Assembly (NCBI GenBank): GCA_964370735.1
Contig: CAYJLC010000001.1
Coordinates: 93,705 to 157,704 of the forward strand
Reading direction: 5' to 3'
From: CAYJLC01 sp964370735
Lineage (GTDB): Bacteria; Bacillota; Clostridia; Oscillospirales; Butyricicoccaceae
Length of the DNA stretch: 64,000 bases
Part shown: positions 43,010 to 51,320 of the stretch, piece by piece
Numbering within the stretch: position 1 is the stretch's first letter
Layout: each line of letters opens with the position of its first letter
The notes under the pieces: model-generated
The model's input: only the letters and a program-made list of their open reading frames with translations
What the model was told of the DNA's origin: nothing
Databases searched by the model: none
Program-made: the position numbers and the translations under genes

Positions 43010-44371
43010 ATGAAATTCAAAAAGACACTGGCATCATTATTAGTTGGTGCTATGGCATTGTCACTTGCAGCGTGTACTCCTGCTGAAACAGGAACTACTG
43101 GTGAAACAGGTGGAGAAACTGTTGAAGGGAAAGAAAAATTAGTTGTTTGGACACTTGCAGCTGACTTAGAACAATTCGCTGAGCGTTTTGAAGCAGAAAA
43201 TCCAAACGTAGACGTTGAAACTGTTATTATCGAGCCTGCAAACTACTTAACAAAAACTCAAGCTGCTGTTTTAGGTGGCGAAACAGAACCAGACATTATC
43301 GTAGGTGAGCCTCAAATGCTTGATACAATGTTTGACGCTGGAATGTTTGAAGATTTAAACCAAGCACCATATAACGCTCAAGATTATGCTGACCAAATCG
43401 TAGATTACGTTTGGGAAGTTGGTCAAGATGACGATGGTATCCAACGTGCAATCAGCTACCAAATCACTCCAGCTGGTATCTATTATAGACGTGATATCGC
43501 AACAGAAGTTTTCGGAACAGATGACCCTGCTGAAGTATCAAAATTATTTGAAAGTTATGACACAATTTTAGAAACAGGTTTAACACTTAACGACGCTGGG
43601 TACAGAGTATTCGCATCAGATGGAGAAATGTCTTTCTTCTCTGGAAATGACCCATGGGTTGTTGATGGAAAATTAAACGTATCTCAATCAAGATATGATT
43701 ACTTAGATTTATCAGTAGAATTATACCAACAAGACTTAACAGCTTATGCTTCACCTTGGTCTGCACCTTGGTATCAAGGTATGTCAGGTCCTGTGCCAAT
43801 CTTATCTGCTGATACAAACGTTTGGGACCAAGCTGCTATCGATGAAGCTGCTGCATCAGGCGACAGTGTAGAAATTTTCGCATACGGACTTCCTTCTTGG
43901 GGCGTTTTAACTATGCGTGATAACGTTAAAGATACATCTGGTTTATGGGGTGTTGCGGCAGGTCCTTCAACTGGTTTTGGTGGTGGTACTTATATCGGTA
44001 TCAGCGCAAACTCTGAAAGAAAAGACTTAGCTTGGGAATTCGTTCAATTTGCTACTTTAGATGCTGACACTATGGAATGGTGGTTAGTTCAATCTGAGGG
44101 AGATACTGTTTCTCATATCCCAACTTTAGAAGCACACGCAGAAGATACAAATGAAGTTTACGGTGGTCAACAATTATACAGCTTCTGGTTAGAACAAGCT
44201 GCAAATATCGACTATTCTGTTGTAACTGAATACGATACAGCTATCGGTCTTGCTTGGAACACAGCTATCGAGGCAGTAAAACGTGAAGAAAAATCAAGAG
44301 AAGATGCAATTAACGAGTTCTATGATATGGTTGAGGCAACTTACCCAGAAATCGAAGTAGTTAGAGATTAA
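43010..44371 (+). CDS. Sugar ABC transporter substrate-binding lipoprotein (cluster 2)
   Basis: A 453-residue family 1 binding protein with signal MKFKKTLASLLVGAMALS and lipobox LAAC. The ATG at 43010 lies behind GGAGG; a start five codons earlier would use the Shine-Dalgarno itself as codons. Permeases follow after a strong hairpin, and beta-glucosidase genes lie just upstream, so beta-gluco-oligosaccharides are the likely ligands. It is only distantly like the cluster 1 binding protein, although the signal peptides are nearly the same. Confidence 0.92.
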   Translation: MKFKKTLASLLVGAMALSLAACTPAETGTTGETGGETVEGKEKLVVWTLAADLEQFAERFEAENPNVDVETVIIEPANYLTKTQAAVLGGETEPDIIVGEPQMLDTMFDAGMFEDLNQAPYNAQDYADQIVDYVWEVGQDDDGIQRAISYQITPAGIYYRRDIATEVFGTDDPAEVSKLFESYDTILETGLTLNDAGYRVFASDGEMSFFSGNDPWVVDGKLNVSQSRYDYLDLSVELYQQDLTAYASPWSAPWYQGMSGPVPILSADTNVWDQAAIDEAAASGDSVEIFAYGLPSWGVLTMRDNVKDTSGLWGVAAGPSTGFGGGTYIGISANSERKDLAWEFVQFATLDADTMEWWLVQSEGDTVSHIPTLEAHAEDTNEVYGGQQLYSFWLEQAANIDYSVVTEYDTAIGLAWNTAIEAVKREEKSREDAINEFYDMVEATYPEIEVVRD

Positions 44372-44381
44372 TAATATTTAT

Positions 44382-44412
44382 AAAAAGGAATGATAATACA
44401 TCATTCCTTTTT
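44382..44412 (+). terminator. Intercistronic hairpin between binding protein and permeases (cluster 2)
   Basis: A 13-bp perfect stem AAAAAGGAATGAT/ATCATTCCTTTTT (44382-44394, 44400-44412). The T-rich 3' arm makes partial termination likely. Confidence 0.75.
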
Positions 44413-44436
44413 AAAAGATAAGAAAGGAGCATTTAT

Positions 44437-45372
44437 ATGAGTGGAAAAGTTGAGAAAACAGCTGTTCAAAATAATGCTGTAAAAAAGCGTAAAAGAAATC
44501 TAAATAATGTTGGTTACTTATTTGTGCTACCATTTATTGTTGTATTCTGTATTTTCAGTGTTTATCCTGTTATAAGAACATTTATTTTTAGTTTTAACCA
44601 TTACAAAGGTTATGGTGAAATGACTTTTGCAGGTCTTGATAACTATATTCGTGTTTTTGAGGATAAATTTTTCTGGCAATCAATTGTAAATACATTAAGA
44701 CTTTGGGGTGTTGGTATCGTAGTTCAAATGCTAATTGCATTTTTACTTGTTCTAATATTCAGCGATATGAAGTACAAATTCAAAGGTTTAGGTGTTTTTA
44801 GAGCATTATTTTATCTACCAAACTTAATAGCAGCAACGTCAATTGCGTTCTTATTCAAAACGCTTCTTGACTGGAGATTTGGTTCAATCAACCAAGCTAT
44901 TATGGCTACAGGACTAATAACTGAGCCTATTAACTGGTTAGGCGACCCTAATATTGCACCAGTTACTATAGGTTTAATAACAGCGTGGATGTGGTTTGGT
45001 AATACATTTATCGTATTAATGGCAGGTGTTGGTGGTATTTCAAAAGACTATTACGAAGCAGCATTAATCGATGGTGCTGGACGTTTTAGAACGTTTTTCA
45101 GCATTACAATCCCACTTTTAAAACCAATTTTACTTTATATTTCTATCACGTCGTTTATCGGAGGACTACAAACGTTCGATATTCCGTACTTAATTTCAGG
45201 TGGTACAACAGGAAACCCATCGGGCGTATTACAAACAGCGACAATGTACTTATACAAATTTGGTTTTGAAACAAGACAAATGGGTTATGCAGCTGCGATT
45301 GCTTATGTAATGTTTATGATTATTTTAGTAGTATCAGTTATTCAGTTTAAAGTTGTTCAGAAGGAGGATTAA
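44437..45372 (+). CDS. Sugar ABC transporter permease, MalF/UgpA type (cluster 2)
   Basis: A 311-residue permease with a basic N-terminal tail (KKRKRN), six helices and the EAA loop EAALIDGAGRFRTFFSITIP followed by LLKPILL. AGAAAGGAG precedes the ATG. The next permease starts 3 bp after it. Together they form the channel for sugars bound by the 43010 lipoprotein. No ATPase gene is present in the cluster. Confidence 0.93.
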   Translation: MSGKVEKTAVQNNAVKKRKRNLNNVGYLFVLPFIVVFCIFSVYPVIRTFIFSFNHYKGYGEMTFAGLDNYIRVFEDKFFWQSIVNTLRLWGVGIVVQMLIAFLLVLIFSDMKYKFKGLGVFRALFYLPNLIAATSIAFLFKTLLDWRFGSINQAIMATGLITEPINWLGDPNIAPVTIGLITAWMWFGNTFIVLMAGVGGISKDYYEAALIDGAGRFRTFFSITIPLLKPILLYISITSFIGGLQTFDIPYLISGGTTGNPSGVLQTATMYLYKFGFETRQMGYAAAIAYVMFMIILVVSVIQFKVVQKED

Positions 45373-45374
45373 TC

Positions 45375-46199
45375 ATGGCTAAAGTTAAACAAGGGATAGT
45401 ATATATTATATTATTTGTAATAGCTGCATCTTGTGTTCTACCATTTTTAATGATGATGGTAAACGCAACTAGAAGTGGTCCAGAAATTATGACTTCTTTC
45501 ACTTTAATTCCAAGTAGTTTTTTACAAGATAACTGGCTTATAGTATCAGATTATTTCAATCTGTTTCAAGGTATGCTTAACAGTTTAATCGTTGCAGTAC
45601 CTACAACTATTTTAACAGGGTATTTTTCAGCAATAACTGCCTATGCACTTGCAGTTTATAAATTTAAAGGAAATAAATTTATTTTCAGCGTTATCATCGT
45701 ATTTATGATGATTCCAGGGCAATTAGGTCTTTTAGGTTTCTATGAACTTATGGTTATGCTTAAATTAACAGATAGCTATATACCTCTTATTATCCCAGCA
45801 ATAGCATCACCAGGTATCGTTTTCTTTTTAAGACAATACATAATGTCAGTTCTTTCGCATTCTCTTTTAGAGGCTGCAAGAATTGATGGTGCAAATGAGA
45901 TTAAAATTTTTCACAATATAGTTTTACCAATCATGATGCCAGGTATTGCAACTATGTCAATAGGTGCGTTTATCGGTAGCTGGAATAACTATCTTGTTCC
46001 ACTTATTTTATTATCATCAAAAGAAAAATTCACGCTTCCTGTAATGATTGCAACACTTAATGCATCAACAGATATCACAGCAAACCAAGGCGCGATTTAT
46101 CTTGCAGTAGCAATTTCTGTAATTCCAATTATAATTGCATTTTGCTTCTTTTCAAAATATATTATTAGCAGTATTTCAGCTGGTGGTGTTAAAGAGTAA
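45375..46199 (+). CDS. Sugar ABC transporter permease, MalG/UgpE type (cluster 2)
   Basis: A 274-residue partner permease with six helices and the loop EAARIDGANEIKIFHNIVLP. AAGGAGG precedes the ATG. It is the last gene of the transporter unit and is followed by a 13-bp hairpin; the next gene has its own promoter. Confidence 0.93.
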   Translation: MAKVKQGIVYIILFVIAASCVLPFLMMMVNATRSGPEIMTSFTLIPSSFLQDNWLIVSDYFNLFQGMLNSLIVAVPTTILTGYFSAITAYALAVYKFKGNKFIFSVIIVFMMIPGQLGLLGFYELMVMLKLTDSYIPLIIPAIASPGIVFFLRQYIMSVLSHSLLEAARIDGANEIKIFHNIVLPIMMPGIATMSIGAFIGSWNNYLVPLILLSSKEKFTLPVMIATLNASTDITANQGAIYLAVAISVIPIIIAFCFFSKYIISSISAGGVKE

Positions 46200-46202
46200 T
46201 TA

Positions 46203-46232
46203 TTTTAGACTGTACTTGCGTGCAGTCTAAAA
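46203..46232 (+). terminator. Hairpin after the cluster 2 permeases
   Basis: A 13-bp stem with one G-U pair (46203-46215, 46220-46232), loop TTGC, no T-run behind it; likely a weak terminator or 3'-end stabiliser. Confidence 0.55.
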
Positions 46233-46235
46233 CTG

Positions 46236-46264
46236 TTTACAAAACAAAAAAAGTATGCTAAATT
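46236..46264 (+). promoter_or_regulatory. Promoter of the binding protein-kinase-regulator trio
   Basis: TTTACA (46236-46241) and TAAATT (46259-46264), 17 bp apart, 23 bp before the 46287 ATG. Confidence 0.6.
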
Positions 46265-46286
46265 ATATATAGGTTAAGGAGGCATT

Positions 46287-47846
46287 ATGAAAAAATTATT
46301 GTTTATATTAATAGGGCTATGCTTTTTTGTCGGTTGCACAGATTTTACTCCAAATGAAGAAGTAAGTGACACAAAAACACTAGATTGGTATGTGAATTTC
46401 TCGTGGTTTAAAGCTTCTTGGGGAGAAGACATAGTTTCAAAAGCTATTTCTGAAGAAGTAGGAGTAGATGTTAATTTAATATCTCCGATTGGAAAAGAAA
46501 TAGATAAATTAGATGCTTTAATAAAATTAGGCGACTTGCCAGATATTATCACGCTAGAATGGACTTCTTCGCTTATAAGTTCGCTTAAAAATGAAGATTT
46601 AGTATATGCTTTAAATGAGCTTGATAAAGAATATGACGGCTATTTTTTAGAGGTCGCAGACCCAGTTGTGCTAGATTGGTATGAAGAAGACGATGGAAAT
46701 ATCTATGGTTATCCCAATTATTCATATACACCAGAAGATTATGAAAACTATGAAAATGTCCCATCAAACCAAACTTTTTTAGTAAGAAAGGACATATATG
46801 AGGCGATAGGTAGCCCAGATATGTCTACGATGGAAGGGTTTAAAACTGCTATTGAAGATGCAAAAGAGATGTTTGGAACGGTTAATGATAAACCGCTGAT
46901 ACCAATAGGTTCAACGGAGTTTACCGAAACAGGGTCTAGGTCTTTTGATGATTATTTGCAGAATTTTCTTGCAGTTCCTTATGAAAAAGATGGCGAATTT
47001 TATGACAGATATACCGACGAAGAATATTTAGATTGGATTAATTTTTTCAGAGAACTATATCATGATGGCTATTTAAACGACCAGATTTTTACTGATAGAC
47101 GTACTCAGTTTGAGGAAAATGTTCAAAATGGTCAGTATTTTTGCATGATTTATCAAAGAACAGACATAACATATCAACAAAAAACAATTTATAATGAAAA
47201 CCCTGACGCAGTCTATATAGCAGTTGATGGACCGAAAAATTCTCAAGGTGATGAGCATAAATTGCCTGGAACTGCCATTAATGGCTGGACACTTACTTTT
47301 ATTTCAAAAGACTGTAAGGAGCCAGAAAAAGCATTAGAGTTGATTTCGTTTATGATGAGCAAAGAAGGTCAGATGTTAACGACTATGGGTGTAGAAGGCG
47401 AAACTTTTGAGTATATAGACGGAGTGCCGACTTTTTTTCCAGATGTGCAAAAGGTACTTAATGAAAATCGAACTCTTTTCGATGAAACTTATGGCGCATC
47501 TAGTACATATTGGATGCTAGAGTCTGGTGAAACAAATTTAACATTAAAGCCAAAAGAGGAAGAACCAATATTGCAACCAGAAGTTTGGACCTATGATTAT
47601 ACTGAATATTTAGGGCAATACGAGGTAAAAATTCCTGCTGACAAAGAAATAGAAAAAATAAAATACGAAATCGACGAGCTTTGGGGCGATACGATTATAA
47701 AATTGATATTAGCAGAAACCAAAGAAGACTTTGATGCAGAAGTAGATTTATTCAAACAAAGAAGAGAAGAGCTAGGTTATTCAAGACTTACAGAGCTATA
47801 TACAAAAGAAATAAGTGAATCAAAAGAAATTCTAGGCATAGAGTAG
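46287..47846 (+). CDS. Extracellular solute-binding lipoprotein linked to a two-component system
   Basis: A 519-residue lipoprotein with signal MKKLLFILIGLCFFVGC and lipobox FVGC. The mature part has WYVNFSWFKASWGEDIVSKA (binding-protein lobe start), DIITLEWTSS and GWTLTFISKDCKEPEKALEL, as in the large LplA/YtcQ-type binding proteins. It is cotranscribed with a YesM/YesN pair (gaps 8 and 10 bp) rather than with permeases, so it may deliver ligand to the kinase sensor domain or be a second receptor for the cluster 2 permeases. AAGGAGG precedes the ATG. Confidence 0.85.
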   Translation: MKKLLFILIGLCFFVGCTDFTPNEEVSDTKTLDWYVNFSWFKASWGEDIVSKAISEEVGVDVNLISPIGKEIDKLDALIKLGDLPDIITLEWTSSLISSLKNEDLVYALNELDKEYDGYFLEVADPVVLDWYEEDDGNIYGYPNYSYTPEDYENYENVPSNQTFLVRKDIYEAIGSPDMSTMEGFKTAIEDAKEMFGTVNDKPLIPIGSTEFTETGSRSFDDYLQNFLAVPYEKDGEFYDRYTDEEYLDWINFFRELYHDGYLNDQIFTDRRTQFEENVQNGQYFCMIYQRTDITYQQKTIYNENPDAVYIAVDGPKNSQGDEHKLPGTAINGWTLTFISKDCKEPEKALELISFMMSKEGQMLTTMGVEGETFEYIDGVPTFFPDVQKVLNENRTLFDETYGASSTYWMLESGETNLTLKPKEEEPILQPEVWTYDYTEYLGQYEVKIPADKEIEKIKYEIDELWGDTIIKLILAETKEDFDAEVDLFKQRREELGYSRLTELYTKEISESKEILGIE

Positions 47847-47854
47847 GTGATTTT

Positions 47855-49603
47855 ATGAAAAAAATATTAAGTATATCTATAAATACTAGAGTTTTGACAC
47901 TTGTAATAATATCTATTGCGATTTTTAGTTTTGTTTTTATAACAGCATTTGTAACATATATTGGTCAAAGTATCAAAGAGAGCCAAATTGATGCGATGGA
48001 TGGAAATATATTAAATCATAACCTGCAAATCGAGCGAAATATTGAAGCGATAAAGATGGTTGAAGCACTTTTTAAAACAGACGATGAATTAATCGAATAT
48101 TTAGAAGATGCGTCGGATAATCGAGTGACAACAGAACAATCAATTGAGTTTTATCGTGAAACTGTAACTTCGCTCGAGCGAATTGTCAACACAAATACAC
48201 AGATTTATCAGGTAAGAATATTTTTGCCACACGAAAATGTTCAAGAAATGGTGCCGATAATTTACTACGAAGAACGTGCGCTAAGCTTTGAATGGTCTAA
48301 TGACGAAGATGTTGAAGGTTGGAAATTTGGGTATAAAGATAATGTCATAAACACAAGCGAAGATGGCGAACTTTTATCGTATATCACAAAAATATATTCA
48401 CCATACACAAACGAATTATTAGGCACGATGGAAGTTTCTATGCTTATGGAAACAATGTTTTCAGGAATTTATGACGAAGATGCAACAAATGGAATTTGGT
48501 ATGTAGATAAAAATTTAGAAGAATACGGAAATCAAAAGCCAGAACAATATTCCGAAAGTATGAAAAAAATCAGTACAGCCACAGAACCAACGGCGTATTA
48601 CACCGATGTAGCGAACGAAAAACTAGTTTTGGGGATTTTGCCGATTTTAGATTTTGAAGGCAGTTTAATCATTGTTTCCGATGTATCGTCAGAAATTGAT
48701 GCAGTAGAGCAGATGGCAGTGTTGTTATTTTTATTAATTATTATAATATTAGTGCTGTTCTCATTTGCATTAAATGGGCTTACAAAGCGTATGTTTAAAG
48801 GGTTTTATGACCTGATTTATTCAACACGAGAGTTGCAAAGAGGGGATTTAAGTGTAATAATCGAACCTAGCGGGAGTGATGAAGCCAGCGCTTTAGGTTC
48901 GGAAATTAACAAAATTCGTGACCAGTTAAAGATGCTTATGGACGAAAATGTCAGCAGACAAATACTAGCGAAAGATTCAGAACTTAAATCGCTACAAAAT
49001 CAAATTAATGCGCATTTTATCTATAATGTACTAGAATCTATTAAAATGATGGCTGAAATAGACGAAAAATACGAAATTTCAGATGCTATTACGGCTTTAG
49101 GTAAACTTCTAAGATACACTATGAAGTGGGAAACTGGAAATGTGACCGTTTTAGAAGAAGTAACTTACATTAAAAACTATATGATGCTAATTAATATCAG
49201 ATTTGATTATGAAATCAAGCTTGCAATCGATATTGCAGACGAAGTTTATGAGCAAAAAATTCCTAAAATGTCACTGCAACCTATTGTTGAGAATGCAATT
49301 TACCATGGTATAGAAGAAATAGCAGAAGATACAATTTTATATTTAACAGGGCGAATTGAAGGCGAGGACACAATTTTAGAGGTTTTGGACACTGGTTCGG
49401 GTATGACAGAGGAAACACTTCAAAAAGTTCGAAGCAAACTTTGTGGTGCAGTTGAGATAAAAAGCAAAAAAGGTGGCGGAATAGGTCTTAAAAATGTACA
49501 AGACAGAATAAAAATGAGTTTCGGCGAAAAGTACGGCATGAATGTTGAGTCAAGAGAGAACTTATATACAAAAATAATTTTAAAAGTTCCAAAGGTGAAA
49601 TAA
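47855..49603 (+). CDS. YesM-type sensor histidine kinase (cluster 2)
   Basis: A 582-residue membrane kinase with a first helix at about 12-35, a large extracytoplasmic sensor region, a second helix near 288-306, and HAMP. The phospho-acceptor is H387 in NQINAHFIYNVLESIK; the usual proline before histidine is alanine here. The ATPase has N-box IVENAIYHGI and the glycine loops DTGSGMT and GGGIGLKN. The gene lies between a binding lipoprotein and its regulator. It probably senses beta-glucosides directly or through that lipoprotein. Confidence 0.9.
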   Translation: MKKILSISINTRVLTLVIISIAIFSFVFITAFVTYIGQSIKESQIDAMDGNILNHNLQIERNIEAIKMVEALFKTDDELIEYLEDASDNRVTTEQSIEFYRETVTSLERIVNTNTQIYQVRIFLPHENVQEMVPIIYYEERALSFEWSNDEDVEGWKFGYKDNVINTSEDGELLSYITKIYSPYTNELLGTMEVSMLMETMFSGIYDEDATNGIWYVDKNLEEYGNQKPEQYSESMKKISTATEPTAYYTDVANEKLVLGILPILDFEGSLIIVSDVSSEIDAVEQMAVLLFLLIIIILVLFSFALNGLTKRMFKGFYDLIYSTRELQRGDLSVIIEPSGSDEASALGSEINKIRDQLKMLMDENVSRQILAKDSELKSLQNQINAHFIYNVLESIKMMAEIDEKYEISDAITALGKLLRYTMKWETGNVTVLEEVTYIKNYMMLINIRFDYEIKLAIDIADEVYEQKIPKMSLQPIVENAIYHGIEEIAEDTILYLTGRIEGEDTILEVLDTGSGMTEETLQKVRSKLCGAVEIKSKKGGGIGLKNVQDRIKMSFGEKYGMNVESRENLYTKIILKVPKVK

Positions 49604-49613
49604 GGAGGTCTTA

Positions 49614-51065
49614 ATGTATAATATTTTAATCGTTGAAGATGAAAAACTTATAAGGCAAGGCATTAGAAAGACAATTGAGCGAACAGAAACACCAATAAAA
49701 GTAATTTTTGAAGCAAATAACGGGATTTCTGCTCTTGAAGTTTTAAAGACAGAGAAAATAGACATAATGTTCACAGACATTAGAATGCCGAAGATGACAG
49801 GTATCGAGCTTGTAAATGAGGTTTCTAAAATGGAGAAACCACCATTTATTGTTGTGATTAGTGGGTACGATGACTTTAGTTATGCCGTAGAAATGCTTCG
49901 TCAGGGTGTTAAAGAATACATTTTAAAACCAGTTGATAGGGAACAAATAAAAGACGTTTTAAAGAAACTTTGCGAAGAATTAATCGTTATGAATGAGCAA
50001 GAAAAAGACATGCTGATAATTGGTTGCCAGCAGTTAAGATGCTTTGTTTTAAATCAATTTATGACAGATGAAGAAAAAGACACGATTATTAAAAAATACT
50101 CAGAAACACTGATTAATTCGAGTTATAGATTGGGGATTACATATCAAAATGATGTGAATGAGAAACTTTTTTGCCAAAGTATTGTTTTAAAAGATGTAGA
50201 TGGACATACGGTGTATATTCTCACGAGTGAAATGGATATATCGAATTTTAAGTCGCAGTTTGAATTTATCGGACTTAGTTGCGAAAAAAATAGCGTTGAA
50301 GAATTGGGAGTAGCCTATAACGAGGCGATTTCTGCTAGAAATTGTGCTTTTGCAACAGGAAAATCGTGTGTTGAGTTTGAAAATGTTGAAATGTCAGAAA
50401 CTAATGATAATTTCGACGAAAATTTAATGAAACGCATAGCGCAAATGGTTGGCAGTGATAAAATTACCGAAGCACTTAGAATTTTAAAGGTTATGACGCA
50501 GGCATTAGCGCAAGAAAAGATTGAATTTTGCAAATTTAAGAACAATATGGATATTTTAATCAACGAAACAGTCGAGATTTATCAAAATGTAATTTCGGTT
50601 GAAGACGTAGAAATCTATGTTAATATGCTTAAATATCCGAATATTAATGTATATATGGAAGAAATTATAGGATTTTTAATTGAAATTAACAAAAATATTG
50701 CGAATAAATTCGATGATTATAAAAATAAGCAAAAAATCAAAGAGGCTATCGACTACATAAATGCAAATTATAACAAAGATTTAAATATGGCTGTTGTTTC
50801 TAACTATATTTCGATGAATTATTCGCTGTTTTCATATATTTTTAAGCAGTATACTGGCGTGAATTTCGTAACATATCTCAAAGATATTCGAATTAACGAA
50901 GCCAAAAGATTGCTTACAGAAACTGAAATGAAAGTCATAGAAATAGGAAGAAAAGTCGGCTATGAAAATGATAAGCATTTTATGAAGACTTTTAAAGCAA
51001 CCTGTGGCGTGTCACCAACGGCGTTTAGAAAAAATATGAATATTAAAGACCATAAAGAGGAATAA
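49614..51065 (+). CDS. YesN-type response regulator (cluster 2)
   Basis: A 483-residue regulator with an N-terminal receiver (ILIVEDE, phospho-acceptor D55 in IMFTDIRMP, lysine in YILKPVD), an uncharacterised middle, and a C-terminal AraC HTH pair (NMAVVSNYISMNYSLFSYIF, then KVIEIGRKVGYENDKHFMKT and GVSPTAFRK). AAGGAGG precedes the ATG. It likely activates the beta-glucoside genes, and the duplicated 25-bp element upstream of both operons is a candidate target. Confidence 0.9.
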   Translation: MYNILIVEDEKLIRQGIRKTIERTETPIKVIFEANNGISALEVLKTEKIDIMFTDIRMPKMTGIELVNEVSKMEKPPFIVVISGYDDFSYAVEMLRQGVKEYILKPVDREQIKDVLKKLCEELIVMNEQEKDMLIIGCQQLRCFVLNQFMTDEEKDTIIKKYSETLINSSYRLGITYQNDVNEKLFCQSIVLKDVDGHTVYILTSEMDISNFKSQFEFIGLSCEKNSVEELGVAYNEAISARNCAFATGKSCVEFENVEMSETNDNFDENLMKRIAQMVGSDKITEALRILKVMTQALAQEKIEFCKFKNNMDILINETVEIYQNVISVEDVEIYVNMLKYPNINVYMEEIIGFLIEINKNIANKFDDYKNKQKIKEAIDYINANYNKDLNMAVVSNYISMNYSLFSYIFKQYTGVNFVTYLKDIRINEAKRLLTETEMKVIEIGRKVGYENDKHFMKTFKATCGVSPTAFRKNMNIKDHKEE

Positions 51066-51109
51066 AAGTGGTTGTCACACTAAAGTAATATTTTATAAAA
51101 TGTTTGTCA

Positions 51110-51260
51110 AGTTTTCTAAAATCTTGCTCAATCCAATCGAGTAGGGTGGTCGCATTCGCAAATGCGAAAGACTTTTTTGATAAATTTCCCAAGCATACAG
51201 TGTGAAAAACTTGTTTTTCGCAAGAAATTTATCAAAATCCAAAATCGTGACGTAGTCACA
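51110..51260. repeat. Intergenic stretch with several nested inverted repeats
   Basis: Between the regulator gene and the DUF2812 gene: CGCATT-CGCA-AATGCG (51151-51166); a 14-bp perfect pair TTTTGATAAATTTC (51175-51188) and GAAATTTATCAAAA (51224-51237) enclosing CTTG...CAAG; and GTGAC-GTA-GTCAC near 51247-51259. No coding frame is apparent. It could be a structured RNA, a small mobile repeat, or repeated protein sites. Confidence 0.6.
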
Positions 51261-51284
51261 AAACATAGATTTTTAAGTAATATG

Positions 51285-51318
51285 AAAAGAGGCTGTCGCA
51301 ATTGCGACAGCCTCTTTT
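51285..51318. terminator. Perfect 34-bp palindromic bidirectional terminator
   Basis: Arms 51285-51301 and 51302-51318 are exactly complementary, with outer AAAA/TTTT and inner GTCGCAATTGCGAC. It serves the converging regulator and DUF2812 genes. Confidence 0.9.
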
Positions 51319-51320
51319 AT

